Of a stretch of DNA of 42,983 nt, positions 1 to 7,652 are shown one piece after another. Both the position numbers and the translations under genes were made by a program. The stretch comes from Legionellaceae bacterium (GTDB lineage: Bacteria > Pseudomonadota > Gammaproteobacteria > Legionellales > Legionellaceae): positions 25,480 through 68,462 of the forward strand of contig JARGNV010000009.1 of the NCBI GenBank assembly GCA_029212465.1. The letters run 5' to 3'. The notes under the pieces are model-generated. The model did not search any database. It saw only the letters and a program-made list of their open reading frames with translations, and had not been told where the DNA came from. How positions within the stretch are numbered: the stretch's first letter is position 1; each line of letters opens with the position of its first letter.

Positions 1-65
1 ATAGGCCCAGCTATGGTGCTGATGAAAGCAATACAGAGCAAACCCTAAGTCCCAACACGCTCTAA
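1..65 (+). CDS. 3' end of a membrane-hairpin orphan protein (partial)
   Basis: The window opens inside a gene. The frame whose codons begin at base 3 is open until a TAA at 63-65 and encodes RPSYGADESNTEQTLSPNTL. The two bases before it (AT) would complete a Tyr codon if preceded by T. The C-terminus of the complete gene at 573-1472 reads YRPDYGTNTGNEQ and onward, so both proteins share the YRPxYG junction followed by a short, polar, Asn/Glu/Thr-rich tail. I infer that a paralogue of that gene lies just outside the window. A second frame (base 1) is also open over this short distance but resembles nothing nearby. Function unknown. Confidence 0.6.
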   Translation, partial: RPSYGADESNTEQTLSPNTL

Positions 66-71
66 ACAAAT

Positions 72-105
72 AATAACAGGGGTCGGTCCCCCAGCCCCTG
101 TTATT
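72..105 (+). terminator. Rho-independent terminator-like hairpin
   Basis: A perfect 11-bp inverted repeat (AATAACAGGGG at 72-82, CCCCTGTTATT at 95-105) with a 12-base loop lies 7 bases after the stop codon of the partial gene. The right arm ends in TTATTGTTTA, so it could terminate that transcript before folB. The reverse strand is also T-rich, so it may act in both directions. Confidence 0.6.
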
Positions 106-164
106 GTTTACTTATCACACAAAAGCCGTTATGTTACGGCGCACCGTTGTTTTAAAGTAAAAAC

Positions 165-512
165 ATGAACTATTTACGCATTGAAGGTTTGCGCATCGAA
201 GCGCGCATTGGTGTGCATGCTTGGGAGAAAAAAATCAAACAAGCGCTGTTAATTGATCTTGAAATTCCCACAGACTTTAGTCAAATAGACGATAAGATTG
301 AGCGGGCCATAGACTACGACGCCCTTTGCCAGCACGTCACCGAACTTGTGCAATCCACACAGTTTAATTTAATCGAAACAGTCGCAACCCACATACAAGC
401 ATCCCTTCAAACCACTTTTAAAATTAAAACCGCAACCATCCGTGTGAGTAAACCTCATGCAATTCATAATGCAAATAACATTTGTGTTGAAATAAAACAC
501 GCAAAAGATTGA
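165..512 (+). CDS. folB: Dihydroneopterin aldolase FolB
   Basis: The 115-residue product matches the usual length of FolB, which cleaves 7,8-dihydroneopterin to 6-hydroxymethyl-dihydropterin and glycolaldehyde in folate synthesis in the cytoplasm. Family features are visible: the N-terminal LRIEGLRIEARIGVHAWEKK strand-loop (FolB consensus I-x-L-x-x-x-x-x-IGV-x-x-WE), a YD pair near residue 50 (AIDYDALCQHV) and the later FNLIETVA helix carrying the catalytic-site Glu. The ATG at 165 is the only start that keeps the conserved N-terminus. No strong Shine-Dalgarno is visible. It stands alone between two paralogous orphan genes, so it is probably transcribed on its own after the hairpin at 72-105. 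Confidence 0.9.
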   Translation: MNYLRIEGLRIEARIGVHAWEKKIKQALLIDLEIPTDFSQIDDKIERAIDYDALCQHVTELVQSTQFNLIETVATHIQASLQTTFKIKTATIRVSKPHAIHNANNICVEIKHAKD

Positions 513-572
513 CTTCTTATCACCCTTGCTTTATTATTGATCACCATTTTTAAATTTAACACAGAGGTTATC

Positions 573-1472
573 ATGGTATTGACAGCAAAGCAGGCACAAA
601 ATCTCCTCGATACATACAGTAACGCGCTAAGTGCATTACAGCAAAGTATTGAAAACAACCAAGGGCAATATCAATATGTACCACCAAGTGGTGGTTTTGG
701 TGCGGCGAAATCAACACAGAACGAGTTGCGCTCGCAAATCATTGGCGAACTCTTAAACACGCTTAAAGCTATTGCCAACAAGGAAAAAGGCTTTGAGCCA
801 AGTGATGCTATCGCTCCTCATCTCCCTCAAAACGAACAGCTAAACAATGTAACAGCTCGAGAAGCGTACCTAGACTACCTACTTGATTTAAAATACGAGC
901 AGGATAAAAAAAATTTCGTCAGCGATACAATTGAACACTTCGTTTGGTCAATAGCTAAAGAGCATCGTGAACTATTAGCCGGGGAGAAAGGTAACCTTAG
1001 TTTTTTAGCTGCGATGCAACAGGCAAAGCCAGCTTCTCGGTTAGAAATAGATAACGCTGCGAACTTACTCATAAAAGTAGGCAGAAGACATGCAGTCCGA
1101 GCAAAAGCAAGAAGAGAGACTGAAGAAAATGCTGCAACCTTACTCACAAAAGTAGGTAAAGGACATGCAGTCCGAGCAAAAGCAAGAAGAGAGACTGAAG
1201 AAGCGCAAAAACAAAAAGATCAAAAAGAAAATGGCGCTCAAAAAACCTCTGAAAGCAGCAGCGATGCAACGTTCTACCTCAACTGCCTTGCAAGTATCGC
1301 AGCAATTGGTGGTGCGGCTATCTGTATTGCAGCGCTCGTAACGGGACAACCGCTTGCTGTAGTCGTTGTAAGCCTTGCACTTACAGCTATCGGGTTTATG
1401 GCTTATAGACCTGACTATGGTACTAATACAGGTAACGAGCAAAAAGAAGAAATGACGCCCGCTCCTAATTAA
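573..1472 (+). CDS. Unrecognised protein with coiled, repeat-bearing N-terminus and C-terminal membrane hairpin
   Basis: The frame is open from a TTG at 537, but the ATG at 573 has a good Shine-Dalgarno (AGAGG, 563-567), giving 299 residues. I do not recognise the family. Residues 1-230 are hydrophilic, probably helical, and rich in Lys, Glu and Ala. Within them a 25-residue unit (KVGRRHAVRAKARRETEE, then KVGKGHAVRAKARRETEE) is repeated twice in tandem, encoded by a 75-bp DNA duplication. Residues about 234-278 form two hydrophobic helices separated by GQP, a membrane hairpin. The tail after YRPDYG is polar with a GluGlu pair. A paralogue ends at the start of the window, and the protein at 10908-12191 has the same layout. 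A secreted effector that inserts in host membranes is one possibility, by inference only. Confidence 0.65.
   Translation: MVLTAKQAQNLLDTYSNALSALQQSIENNQGQYQYVPPSGGFGAAKSTQNELRSQIIGELLNTLKAIANKEKGFEPSDAIAPHLPQNEQLNNVTAREAYLDYLLDLKYEQDKKNFVSDTIEHFVWSIAKEHRELLAGEKGNLSFLAAMQQAKPASRLEIDNAANLLIKVGRRHAVRAKARRETEENAATLLTKVGKGHAVRAKARRETEEAQKQKDQKENGAQKTSESSSDATFYLNCLASIAAIGGAAICIAALVTGQPLAVVVVSLALTAIGFMAYRPDYGTNTGNEQKEEMTPAPN
1051..1202 (+). repeat. 75-bp in-frame tandem duplication
   Basis: Two adjacent copies of a 75-base unit (about 1051-1126 and 1127-1202) lie inside the orphan gene at 573. The shared segment GACATGCAGTCCGAGCAAAA occurs at the same place in each. The copies differ at only a few positions, so the duplication is recent or is kept similar. 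The unit is a multiple of three and preserves the frame, adding a second 25-residue basic helical repeat. Confidence 0.85.
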
Positions 1473-1489
1473 AACCACTGCTCAAAACC

Positions 1490-1592
1490 TTGTCTTTGCG
1501 AAGCCATTTGTGGCTGAAGCAACCCAGCGACCATAAAAAGTCGCTGGGTTGCCGCACCACTCGCTACGCTCGGGTTCGCAACGACAGAAATT
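1490..1592. repeat. Long imperfect inverted repeat, probable dispersed palindromic element
   Basis: The centre is a perfect 12-bp hairpin (CAACCCAGCGAC at 1520-1531, GTCGCTGGGTTG at 1540-1551, loop CATAAAAA). The symmetry continues outward imperfectly: the left flank CTTTGCGAAGCC mirrors the right flank GGGTTCGCAACGAC, giving arms of nearly 50 bases. The right arm carries the palindromic core of the type CCCGAGCGTAGCGAG that recurs in many gammaproteobacterial intergenic repeats. It sits between two convergent genes (573-1472 plus, 1638-4070 minus) and may also end both transcripts. Confidence 0.6.
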
Positions 1593-1637
1593 TATGCGCC
1601 AAATCATAGTCCAGAGACATAGTTGATGACGGTTTTT

Positions 1638-4070
1638 TCAAAGACAACAGTCTAATACACTCACCCTTGAGCCGCCCTCAGGAACGACCTTGCCGCCAAT
1701 AGGCTTTGCCATCAACTCTTTCCGTGCGCTCAAGTCAAGTACGTTACTGACGCCGCTACGGAGTGCCGTCGGCACATCTCCTTTCTTTGAAGTATTCGTT
1801 GATTTTTGGCACTCAGAAGGCAATATCTTTTCTGCATCAAAGCGATATACATTCGCAAAAGTTAGCAAGGCATTTACAATCATAAGTGCCGCTCCGACAG
1901 CTGGGTTTAGCACCACGCCAAAGCCAATTGAAAGGACTGTAGGCGCCGACATTGCCATCGCATTATAAGCAAAACTAAATGCAATATTTTGCTTGATATG
2001 GTTGGATGTTTTTCGAGATATTTTGAATAAATCAAGTATGGGTAACAGCGACTCAGAAAGTAACACCGCATGCGCCCCTTGCTGCGTTCCAGCGTTCCCG
2101 CCTTCGTGTGCCACTACAAGCCCAAAATGACTTTTCGCAACCACACGCGCATCATTGCCGGCATCCCCAATCATCATGACATGATGCCCTTGCTGTTTCA
2201 GTCGCTCAAGATGCGCTTGCTTTGAATTACTCCCTTCAATGGTGCAGTCAGAAAAAACGTGCGTTTTATCCACAGGAATTCCAAACGCTGTCGCATAGTC
2301 CTTGGCGGTTTTCTCATCCGAGCCTGTACACAAACACACTTTCTTACCTTGTGCTTGCAAGCCTCGCACCATCTCATACGCGCCATCACGAATTTTATCC
2401 TCAAGCACAAGATGCCCCACGAGCTTTCCATCCTCGGCTAAATACACCACACTCTCACCGAGTGCACTACGCTTTACATCAAGTGCTGCATCCGAAATAC
2501 CTAGCTCTTTCATCATCAAACGGTTTCCGAGCACATACTCTTTATCTGCAGCGCCATCTTTTCCTTTAAATAATACCCGGTGGCCATTATGCGTTGAACT
2601 TAAAGCCTTGCACGCCCCTCCTTCAAAAGGTGGGCCACTTTTAAGGGCCTTCACTTCGTCTTTAGATAGGTTTTTGGCTAGCTCGTTTGCCGCATCCTTA
2701 ATAGCAACAGCGGCCCAGTGCTTTTCTTTTGCCTCGAGGTGCGCCATGAGCATCAGTAGTGCTTGGCTTCTGTCAGGGTTTTTTACTTTAGGGCGGCCGC
2801 ATGTTAACGTACCGTTCAAGTCCAGCATGATGCAATCAACTTTTTCAAGCACTTCAAGCCGCTCTGGCTCCCGCATACTAATGCCTGTTTTTTCTATTTT
2901 CTTAACACCAACATGCGTTACAAGCGGTATAATAAGCCCCAATGTACATGGGCAACCAAGAACCAGCCCACACGCAATTATCTGAGTGGCAAGCACCCAA
3001 GAAGCAAAATACAGTCCAACCAAAAGCCCTGATAAACCTGCAGCACCCACAATAATCGGCACAAAAAATTGTAACCAATACGTCACACTATTAAGCGGCT
3101 TCTTCTCCAATGTTTGATTAATTTTAGCACTTAATATGGCGCGGTCTTCACGCGCTAAAAAAGAATCATTGGCAGCCGCTGTAACCCGAAATAGTAACGG
3201 CGCTGAAATAGACACAAGCTTCGTGCCCGCAGGATATAACTGCCCCAAAACCAATTGCTTTGATTGGTTCGAGCCTGTTTGATACAAGCTTGAAACCAGG
3301 CCCACGCCCGACTCAAACCGACCGTCCACCCCGAGCATATCCCCGGGCGATAAAAGCAAGCAGTCTCCTGGTTTCACCGTATCAAGTGACACCCATGTAC
3401 CATCAGCAAGCTTTACTTTTTGAGGTGCATCTTCTTGCAAGCGGCGCACACGCAAAAGTTTTGCTTTAAATGCATCTGAAATGGCAATTCCTGTATGTCG
3501 AAACCCAAAAATTAAAAGTCCCGCTTCAAACATCATCGGCAATGCGGGCATAAAAAGCGCCCCTAATGAAACGCCTAAAATAACAGCTGTACTGATTGAG
3601 AAAAGGGTATCCATCGTCCAGGCCCCCTTCCAAAACTCATAATAAGCGCGACGATAAAAAGGCCTACCTAAGGCAATTGTTAGACCCGCACTGAAAAGAG
3701 ACAACAAACACATCCATGCAAAGGGCATGGTTGTGAAAATAAAAGGAAGTAGTAGTAAAATAGCTCCGGCAGAGAGCCCTAACGCGCCCTTTGCTGCATG
3801 CGAGAGCGATTTTTTCTTTTTGGCAACCACTGTTGAAGGGACACAATCAAAACCGATTTTCCTCAGCGCCGAACAAACCAGCTCGTCGACTGAACTTGCG
3901 TCCAAGTCTTTAAAAGCTTCTTCATCATCTTTTAATTGAACGGTGAGTGTTTTAGTGAGTACATCTATACGTGCATAATCTTTAAATGGCGTGTCACTCA
4001 GTGCACCTGTCACTGTGCCTGCACAAGCAGAGCACATGATATCTGGTACCTGGTAAGTATGAATCGACAT
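1638..4070 (-). CDS. Heavy-metal (copper-type) P1B ATPase with non-canonical catalytic motifs
   Basis: The 810-residue product has the P1B ATPase layout: an N-terminal metal-binding domain with MCSAC (residues 12-16), paired membrane helices, an actuator domain, the intramembrane metal site CPC (373-375, LGCPCTLGL), a phosphorylation domain, GDAGND (635-640) and a final pair of helices. CPC suggests a Cu(I)-like substrate. Several catalytic motifs deviate. The phosphorylation motif DKTGT is DLNGT (417-421), keeping the Asp. The actuator TGE is TGS (265-267). The His-Pro of the nucleotide domain is His-Trp (451-452). Loss of the TGE glutamate should impair dephosphorylation, so transport activity is uncertain. 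A tail of about 60 residues follows the last helix. It lies 17 bases after the SPOR gene, probably in an argS operon. Confidence 0.88.
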   Translation of the reverse strand: MSIHTYQVPDIMCSACAGTVTGALSDTPFKDYARIDVLTKTLTVQLKDDEEAFKDLDASSVDELVCSALRKIGFDCVPSTVVAKKKKSLSHAAKGALGLSAGAILLLLPFIFTTMPFAWMCLLSLFSAGLTIALGRPFYRRAYYEFWKGAWTMDTLFSISTAVILGVSLGALFMPALPMMFEAGLLIFGFRHTGIAISDAFKAKLLRVRRLQEDAPQKVKLADGTWVSLDTVKPGDCLLLSPGDMLGVDGRFESGVGLVSSLYQTGSNQSKQLVLGQLYPAGTKLVSISAPLLFRVTAAANDSFLAREDRAILSAKINQTLEKKPLNSVTYWLQFFVPIIVGAAGLSGLLVGLYFASWVLATQIIACGLVLGCPCTLGLIIPLVTHVGVKKIEKTGISMREPERLEVLEKVDCIMLDLNGTLTCGRPKVKNPDRSQALLMLMAHLEAKEKHWAAVAIKDAANELAKNLSKDEVKALKSGPPFEGGACKALSSTHNGHRVLFKGKDGAADKEYVLGNRLMMKELGISDAALDVKRSALGESVVYLAEDGKLVGHLVLEDKIRDGAYEMVRGLQAQGKKVCLCTGSDEKTAKDYATAFGIPVDKTHVFSDCTIEGSNSKQAHLERLKQQGHHVMMIGDAGNDARVVAKSHFGLVVAHEGGNAGTQQGAHAVLLSESLLPILDLFKISRKTSNHIKQNIAFSFAYNAMAMSAPTVLSIGFGVVLNPAVGAALMIVNALLTFANVYRFDAEKILPSECQKSTNTSKKGDVPTALRSGVSNVLDLSARKELMAKPIGGKVVPEGGSRVSVLDCCL

Positions 4071-4087
4071 CTGAAAAACTCTACAAC

Positions 4088-4741
4088 TTATGCATCCATT
4101 CTTCTAATAATGCCTGAAACACGCTCGCTTTGTGCTATCTCAGACTTGATTTGTTCTGCTTTTTGGCGAGAAGGAAAAGGCCCCATCACAACCCGATACC
4201 AAACGCCTCCTTGTTGCTTGGCGGTTTTAATACTGGCATCAAACCCTCGCATAATCAGTGATGCCTTCATCTGCTCGGCATCTTCCTGTCTTTGGAAAGA
4301 GGCAAGTTGCACCAAATACGTATACTTAGATATCGGCTGAACCTGTGCTGCACTCTCTACTTTCAGGGATTGTGGCGCCACGACAGCCGCAGGTACCTTA
4401 GGTTGTTGTGGCGCCACAGGCGCTTTAACTGGCGGTTGAACTGCCACAGGCTTTGCTGGTAATGCCGCTTTCTCTTGTGTTAACAGCGTATAAAACTCAA
4501 GCTTCGGTTTTGGTAAGTCAGCTGTTTTAACAGATGGTCCATCAAGCACTTCTAACGACTGACTCCCCCCAAAAAACAATTGAGCCGCTTTTGTAATGTG
4601 CGCTGGAGAATAAAGCCACGCTGCTAAATACCCGCACACAAAAGCCAGAAAAAGTCCCATAAAAAAGTGCTTCTGCGACTGCTTGCGCATGCGCACACTA
4701 GAGCGTCCTGTATTTCTTTTTGTATTTGGGTAATTCGCCAT
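4088..4741 (-). CDS. SPOR-domain membrane protein (FtsN-like)
   Basis: The 217-residue product has a basic cytoplasmic N-terminus, one membrane helix (about residues 26-45), a Pro/Ala/Val-rich periplasmic linker and a C-terminal SPOR domain (about 140-215: YLVQLASFQRQEDAEQMKAS, then WYRVVMGPFPSRQKAE). SPOR domains bind denuded peptidoglycan at the division septum. The layout is that of a short FtsN or DedD type protein. A gene of this kind after argS is a common gammaproteobacterial arrangement. Its ATG overlaps the argS stop by one base (TAATG), so the two are probably translationally coupled. Whether it is the essential FtsN or another SPOR protein cannot be settled here. Confidence 0.85.
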   Translation of the reverse strand: MANYPNTKRNTGRSSVRMRKQSQKHFFMGLFLAFVCGYLAAWLYSPAHITKAAQLFFGGSQSLEVLDGPSVKTADLPKPKLEFYTLLTQEKAALPAKPVAVQPPVKAPVAPQQPKVPAAVVAPQSLKVESAAQVQPISKYTYLVQLASFQRQEDAEQMKASLIMRGFDASIKTAKQQGGVWYRVVMGPFPSRQKAEQIKSEIAQSERVSGIIRRMDA

Positions 4742-6504
4742 TACATGCTCTCAGGGGCCGATACACCAAGCAGTTTAAGCCCGTTTCGTAATACCTCACG
4801 CACAGCAAATATTAACGTTAGGCGCGCACAACGAAGCGCTTCCTGCTCACACAACAACGAAATAGCATTATAATAGGCATGCAACGCATTCGCCAGCTCT
4901 CGCAAATAATAAGCCACCTGATGCGGTTCACACGCTTTAGCCGCCAGTGCGATAACATCCGGATAACGCTCAAGCTGTGCCATTAACGCAACTTCATGCG
5001 TATCTGTTAACAATGCCGCATGCTGAAGGCCTATGTGCTTATCAAACGACATGCCACGCGTTTTTAGCTGCCGAAATACACTGCTAATACGCGCATGTGC
5101 ATATTGAATGTAATACACCGGATTATCGCGTGACTCAGATTTTGCCAAGTCTAAATCAAAATCCATATGCTGCTCGGGCTTTCGCATCACATAAAAAAAG
5201 CGGGCGGCATCACGCCCAACTTCATCACGCAACTCACGAAGCGTTACAAAAGAACCACTACGTGTTGACATCTGCACACGCACACCTTCTCGATATAAAA
5301 TCGCAAACTGCACCATAAAAACGCGTAAAGCGGTTTCATCATGACCTAATGCTGTGACAGCGGCCTTAAGACGCTGAATATAACCATGGTGGTCAGCGCC
5401 AAATAAGTCCATCACAACATCAAAACCACGATCGTATTTATCCCAATGATACGCAACGTCCGATGCAAAATAAGTTGGTTCACCATTGGCACGCAACAGC
5501 ACACGGTCTTTTTCATCACCAAATGCAGTCGAGCGGAACCAAAGTGCGCCTTCTTCTTCAAAAGTAAAACCAGCCTTTGTTAATGCATCAATACCCGCCT
5601 GAATTGCACCCGCGTCAAGCAATGAGCGCTCAGAAAACCAGTTATCATATTCAACGCCAAACTCTGCTAAATCAGCTTTAATATCTGACAAAACACTGTC
5701 TAATGCAGATTGATGAAACAGTTTAAATCCTGCCTCGCCAAGTAATGTGCGAGCAGACATAATGAAGGCATCAATATATTGTTCTTTATCCCCCCCCTCT
5801 GGTGCATCTTTGGGTAGGTCTTTGGTAATCTGAGACCAGGGATGTACGTATTGCTGACTATGCGCTGCATGTAATTGCTCAGCAATGTCGCGCACGTACT
5901 CACCCTGATACCCATTTGCTGGAAATATAACCGGCTCCCCTGCTAACGCCAAATAACGTGCCCATACACTCACCGCCAAAATATTCATTTGTCGGCCTGC
6001 GTCATTTACGTAATATTCTCGCGTTACCGTATAACCTGCCATCTCGAGCAAGTTTGCAAGGCTTGCACCAAAAGCAGCACTTCTCCCATGTCCCACATGC
6101 AAAGGCCCTGTTGGGTTAGCCGATACATACTCCAAGAGCACCCGCCGGTTATGACCCTCAAGACTTTTACCGTAGTCATCCCCCTCTTGAAACACACGCT
6201 CCAAAATAAAAGATGCGCGCGCAGCTTCATTCATAAAAAAATTAATAAACCCAGGTGGCGCAACTTCTGCATGCTTTAATACATCGTGCATGGGTAAAGC
6301 CGCGACTATTTTTTCAGCCAGTGCCATAGGTGCCATACGCGCAGGCTTTGCAAGCATTAAGGCGAGGTTCGTTGCGAAGTCGCCATGCTTCGCATCTTTG
6401 GTTGCATCCACTTTCACATGAACAACCGCATCTTCAGGAATAACTAACGATGCTTTTAACGCACTCACAGCTTGCTGCAAAAGCGCTTCAATAATTGCTT
6501 TCAT
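4741..6504 (-). CDS. argS: Arginyl-tRNA synthetase ArgS
   Basis: This 587-residue class I synthetase charges tRNA-Arg in the cytoplasm. The length is normal. The HIGH motif appears as HVGH (residues 136-139, in [13 protein letters not shown]), preceded by the arginine-binding [10 protein letters not shown] segment. The KMSKS loop is the relaxed MSTRSG version common in ArgS. The C-terminal anticodon-binding helical domain has the expected [16 protein letters not shown] segment. It is the first gene of a likely operon with the SPOR protein and the P-type ATPase and is divergent from the orphan gene at 6667. The 162-base gap between them should hold both promoters. Confidence 0.97.
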   Translation of the reverse strand: MKAIIEALLQQAVSALKASLVIPEDAVVHVKVDATKDAKHGDFATNLALMLAKPARMAPMALAEKIVAALPMHDVLKHAEVAPPGFINFFMNEAARASFILERVFQEGDDYGKSLEGHNRRVLLEYVSANPTGPLHVGHGRSAAFGASLANLLEMAGYTVTREYYVNDAGRQMNILAVSVWARYLALAGEPVIFPANGYQGEYVRDIAEQLHAAHSQQYVHPWSQITKDLPKDAPEGGDKEQYIDAFIMSARTLLGEAGFKLFHQSALDSVLSDIKADLAEFGVEYDNWFSERSLLDAGAIQAGIDALTKAGFTFEEEGALWFRSTAFGDEKDRVLLRANGEPTYFASDVAYHWDKYDRGFDVVMDLFGADHHGYIQRLKAAVTALGHDETALRVFMVQFAILYREGVRVQMSTRSGSFVTLRELRDEVGRDAARFFYVMRKPEQHMDFDLDLAKSESRDNPVYYIQYAHARISSVFRQLKTRGMSFDKHIGLQHAALLTDTHEVALMAQLERYPDVIALAAKACEPHQVAYYLRELANALHAYYNAISLLCEQEALRCARLTLIFAVREVLRNGLKLLGVSAPESM

Positions 6505-6634
6505 AATAATTGATTACGTCTTGATCTCAAAAGTGCTATTATGCGCTTTTTCGGGCCGACTTAAAAGCAGAACACCCCCTCACCGGTCTTAACACCGTCA
6601 ACCCCATGAGTCAGTTTTATTATTCCTCACAATG

Positions 6635-6643
6635 TGTTATATT
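6635..6643 (+). promoter_or_regulatory. Possible extended -10 promoter
   Basis: TGTTATATT contains TATATT (6638-6643) with TG placed one base upstream, the extended -10 form that does not need a strong -35. It lies 23 bases before the ATG at 6667, and a Shine-Dalgarno (GGAG, 6654-6657) lies between them. This would give the orphan pair its own promoter, separate from argS. Confidence 0.35.
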
Positions 6644-6666
6644 TACACCTTTTGGAGTAGCTTATC

Positions 6667-7554
6667 ATGCCTGCATTAGCAATGGTTCAATTTGGTGCTG
6701 CACAAGATGTTACTGCTGGCTTTGATAAAATGTTCAGAGCAAAAGAGCATGAAGGCTTTGACGTACGCTTTATTGACGCGCTAAACCTTTCAGAAGACGA
6801 CCTTGCCTTTTTGAAAAGCAAACACTTGAAGCAAATTAACTTCATTAGTCACTCATTGAGTTGGCAGCCATTTAGTTCTACGAGAATTCCACATGCACAA
6901 CGCCGTATTGGAGATGCAACGCTTGATACTGCCATTGAACTCACAGAGTGGTTATCTGCAATAACCCATGCAAAAAAATTCAACTTTTACTCATGCGAAA
7001 TAGCCGATAAAACTTTAAAAAACGGTACTGAATTACGAGATGTCGTACAAACATCCGACGCAGGAGGCGTTGTACGTACAGTTGATTTAACAGACCAACT
7101 CTCTAACTTTAAATCTAGACAAGGGTTTTTCAACCCTCTTGCAAAGAGAGCTGAAGCATATGTGAGCAGCTTTGATGTATTGGTTGCAGCGGTGGCTCGT
7201 GGAAAAATGAAAAACCCTTACTATGCGCCTTATACACCCCTTGAGTGCGGTGGACAGGTAAGTCTCGGCGACCCAGAAAATAGTGCCGAACTGGCGAGCC
7301 CTCGCGTCAGTATACGCCGCGAAGAAGCACATCCATACTTACAAAGCTTGTATACGCAACAAGGGGTGGAAACGCCTTGCGTACAACGCGCTGACGAAAG
7401 AAATACAAAACGGTTACTCGACAACAAGAGAACAGGAAAACACACCATTGCATGGGATAGACGACTTTTCTTATTCACAGGGGATGAGCAGTCAAATATC
7501 GGGGCTACCCTAAACATCTCACCTGATGAGCTGCAGTCAAAGCCTGGCGGCTGA
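6667..7554 (+). CDS. Putative caspase/CHAT-like clan CD cysteine peptidase, copy A
   Basis: Not a family I can name. The 295-residue product is a paralogue of the next gene. The shared core has a first hydrophobic strand (residues 3-9), a helix ending in a G-x-x-V-R-x-I strand (about 30-36), a strand ending in His (INFISHS, His62), a helix, and a strand ending in Cys (FNFYSCEIAD, Cys110). The order strand-His then strand-Cys, here 48 residues apart, is that of the catalytic dyad of caspase-fold peptidases (caspases, CHAT, clostripain). A second conserved block lies at about 196-221 (GQVSLGDP, then ASPR-x-SI-x-REEA). No signal peptide or membrane helix is visible. The ATG has a GGAG Shine-Dalgarno at 6654-6657. 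Peptidase activity is inferred. Confidence 0.6.
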   Translation: MPALAMVQFGAAQDVTAGFDKMFRAKEHEGFDVRFIDALNLSEDDLAFLKSKHLKQINFISHSLSWQPFSSTRIPHAQRRIGDATLDTAIELTEWLSAITHAKKFNFYSCEIADKTLKNGTELRDVVQTSDAGGVVRTVDLTDQLSNFKSRQGFFNPLAKRAEAYVSSFDVLVAAVARGKMKNPYYAPYTPLECGGQVSLGDPENSAELASPRVSIRREEAHPYLQSLYTQQGVETPCVQRADERNTKRLLDNKRTGKHTIAWDRRLFLFTGDEQSNIGATLNISPDELQSKPGG

Positions 7555-7652
7555 CAATACACGCCATCACCGAACGCATTATTATACAATAGGTGCAATT
7601 GTTTTACTTATTTTTACCTATAATAATAGTAAATGACTTTTGTGAGCATACA

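Noticed and set aside
1-48. Second open frame at the window start, ending at a TAA at 46-48
   Set aside because: It encodes no recognisable sequence, whereas the frame ending at 63-65 matches the C-terminus of the gene at 573.
1051-1202. CRISPR-like repeat
   Set aside because: There are only two directly adjacent 75-bp units with no spacers, and the unit is in frame within a gene.
2302-2985. Long open frame (227 codons) on the plus strand inside the P-type ATPase gene
   Set aside because: It lies wholly antisense to a well-supported gene, has no ribosome-binding site and encodes Ser/Pro/Arg-rich sequence typical of an antisense shadow.
7593-7652. GTG-started N-terminal extension of the second caspase-like protein, with a hydrophobic stretch like a signal peptide
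   Set aside because: A perfect TATAAT at 7619-7624 lies inside it and the ATG at 7653 is the more natural start. If the GTG were used, the protein would be exported, so this deserves a check but is not favoured.
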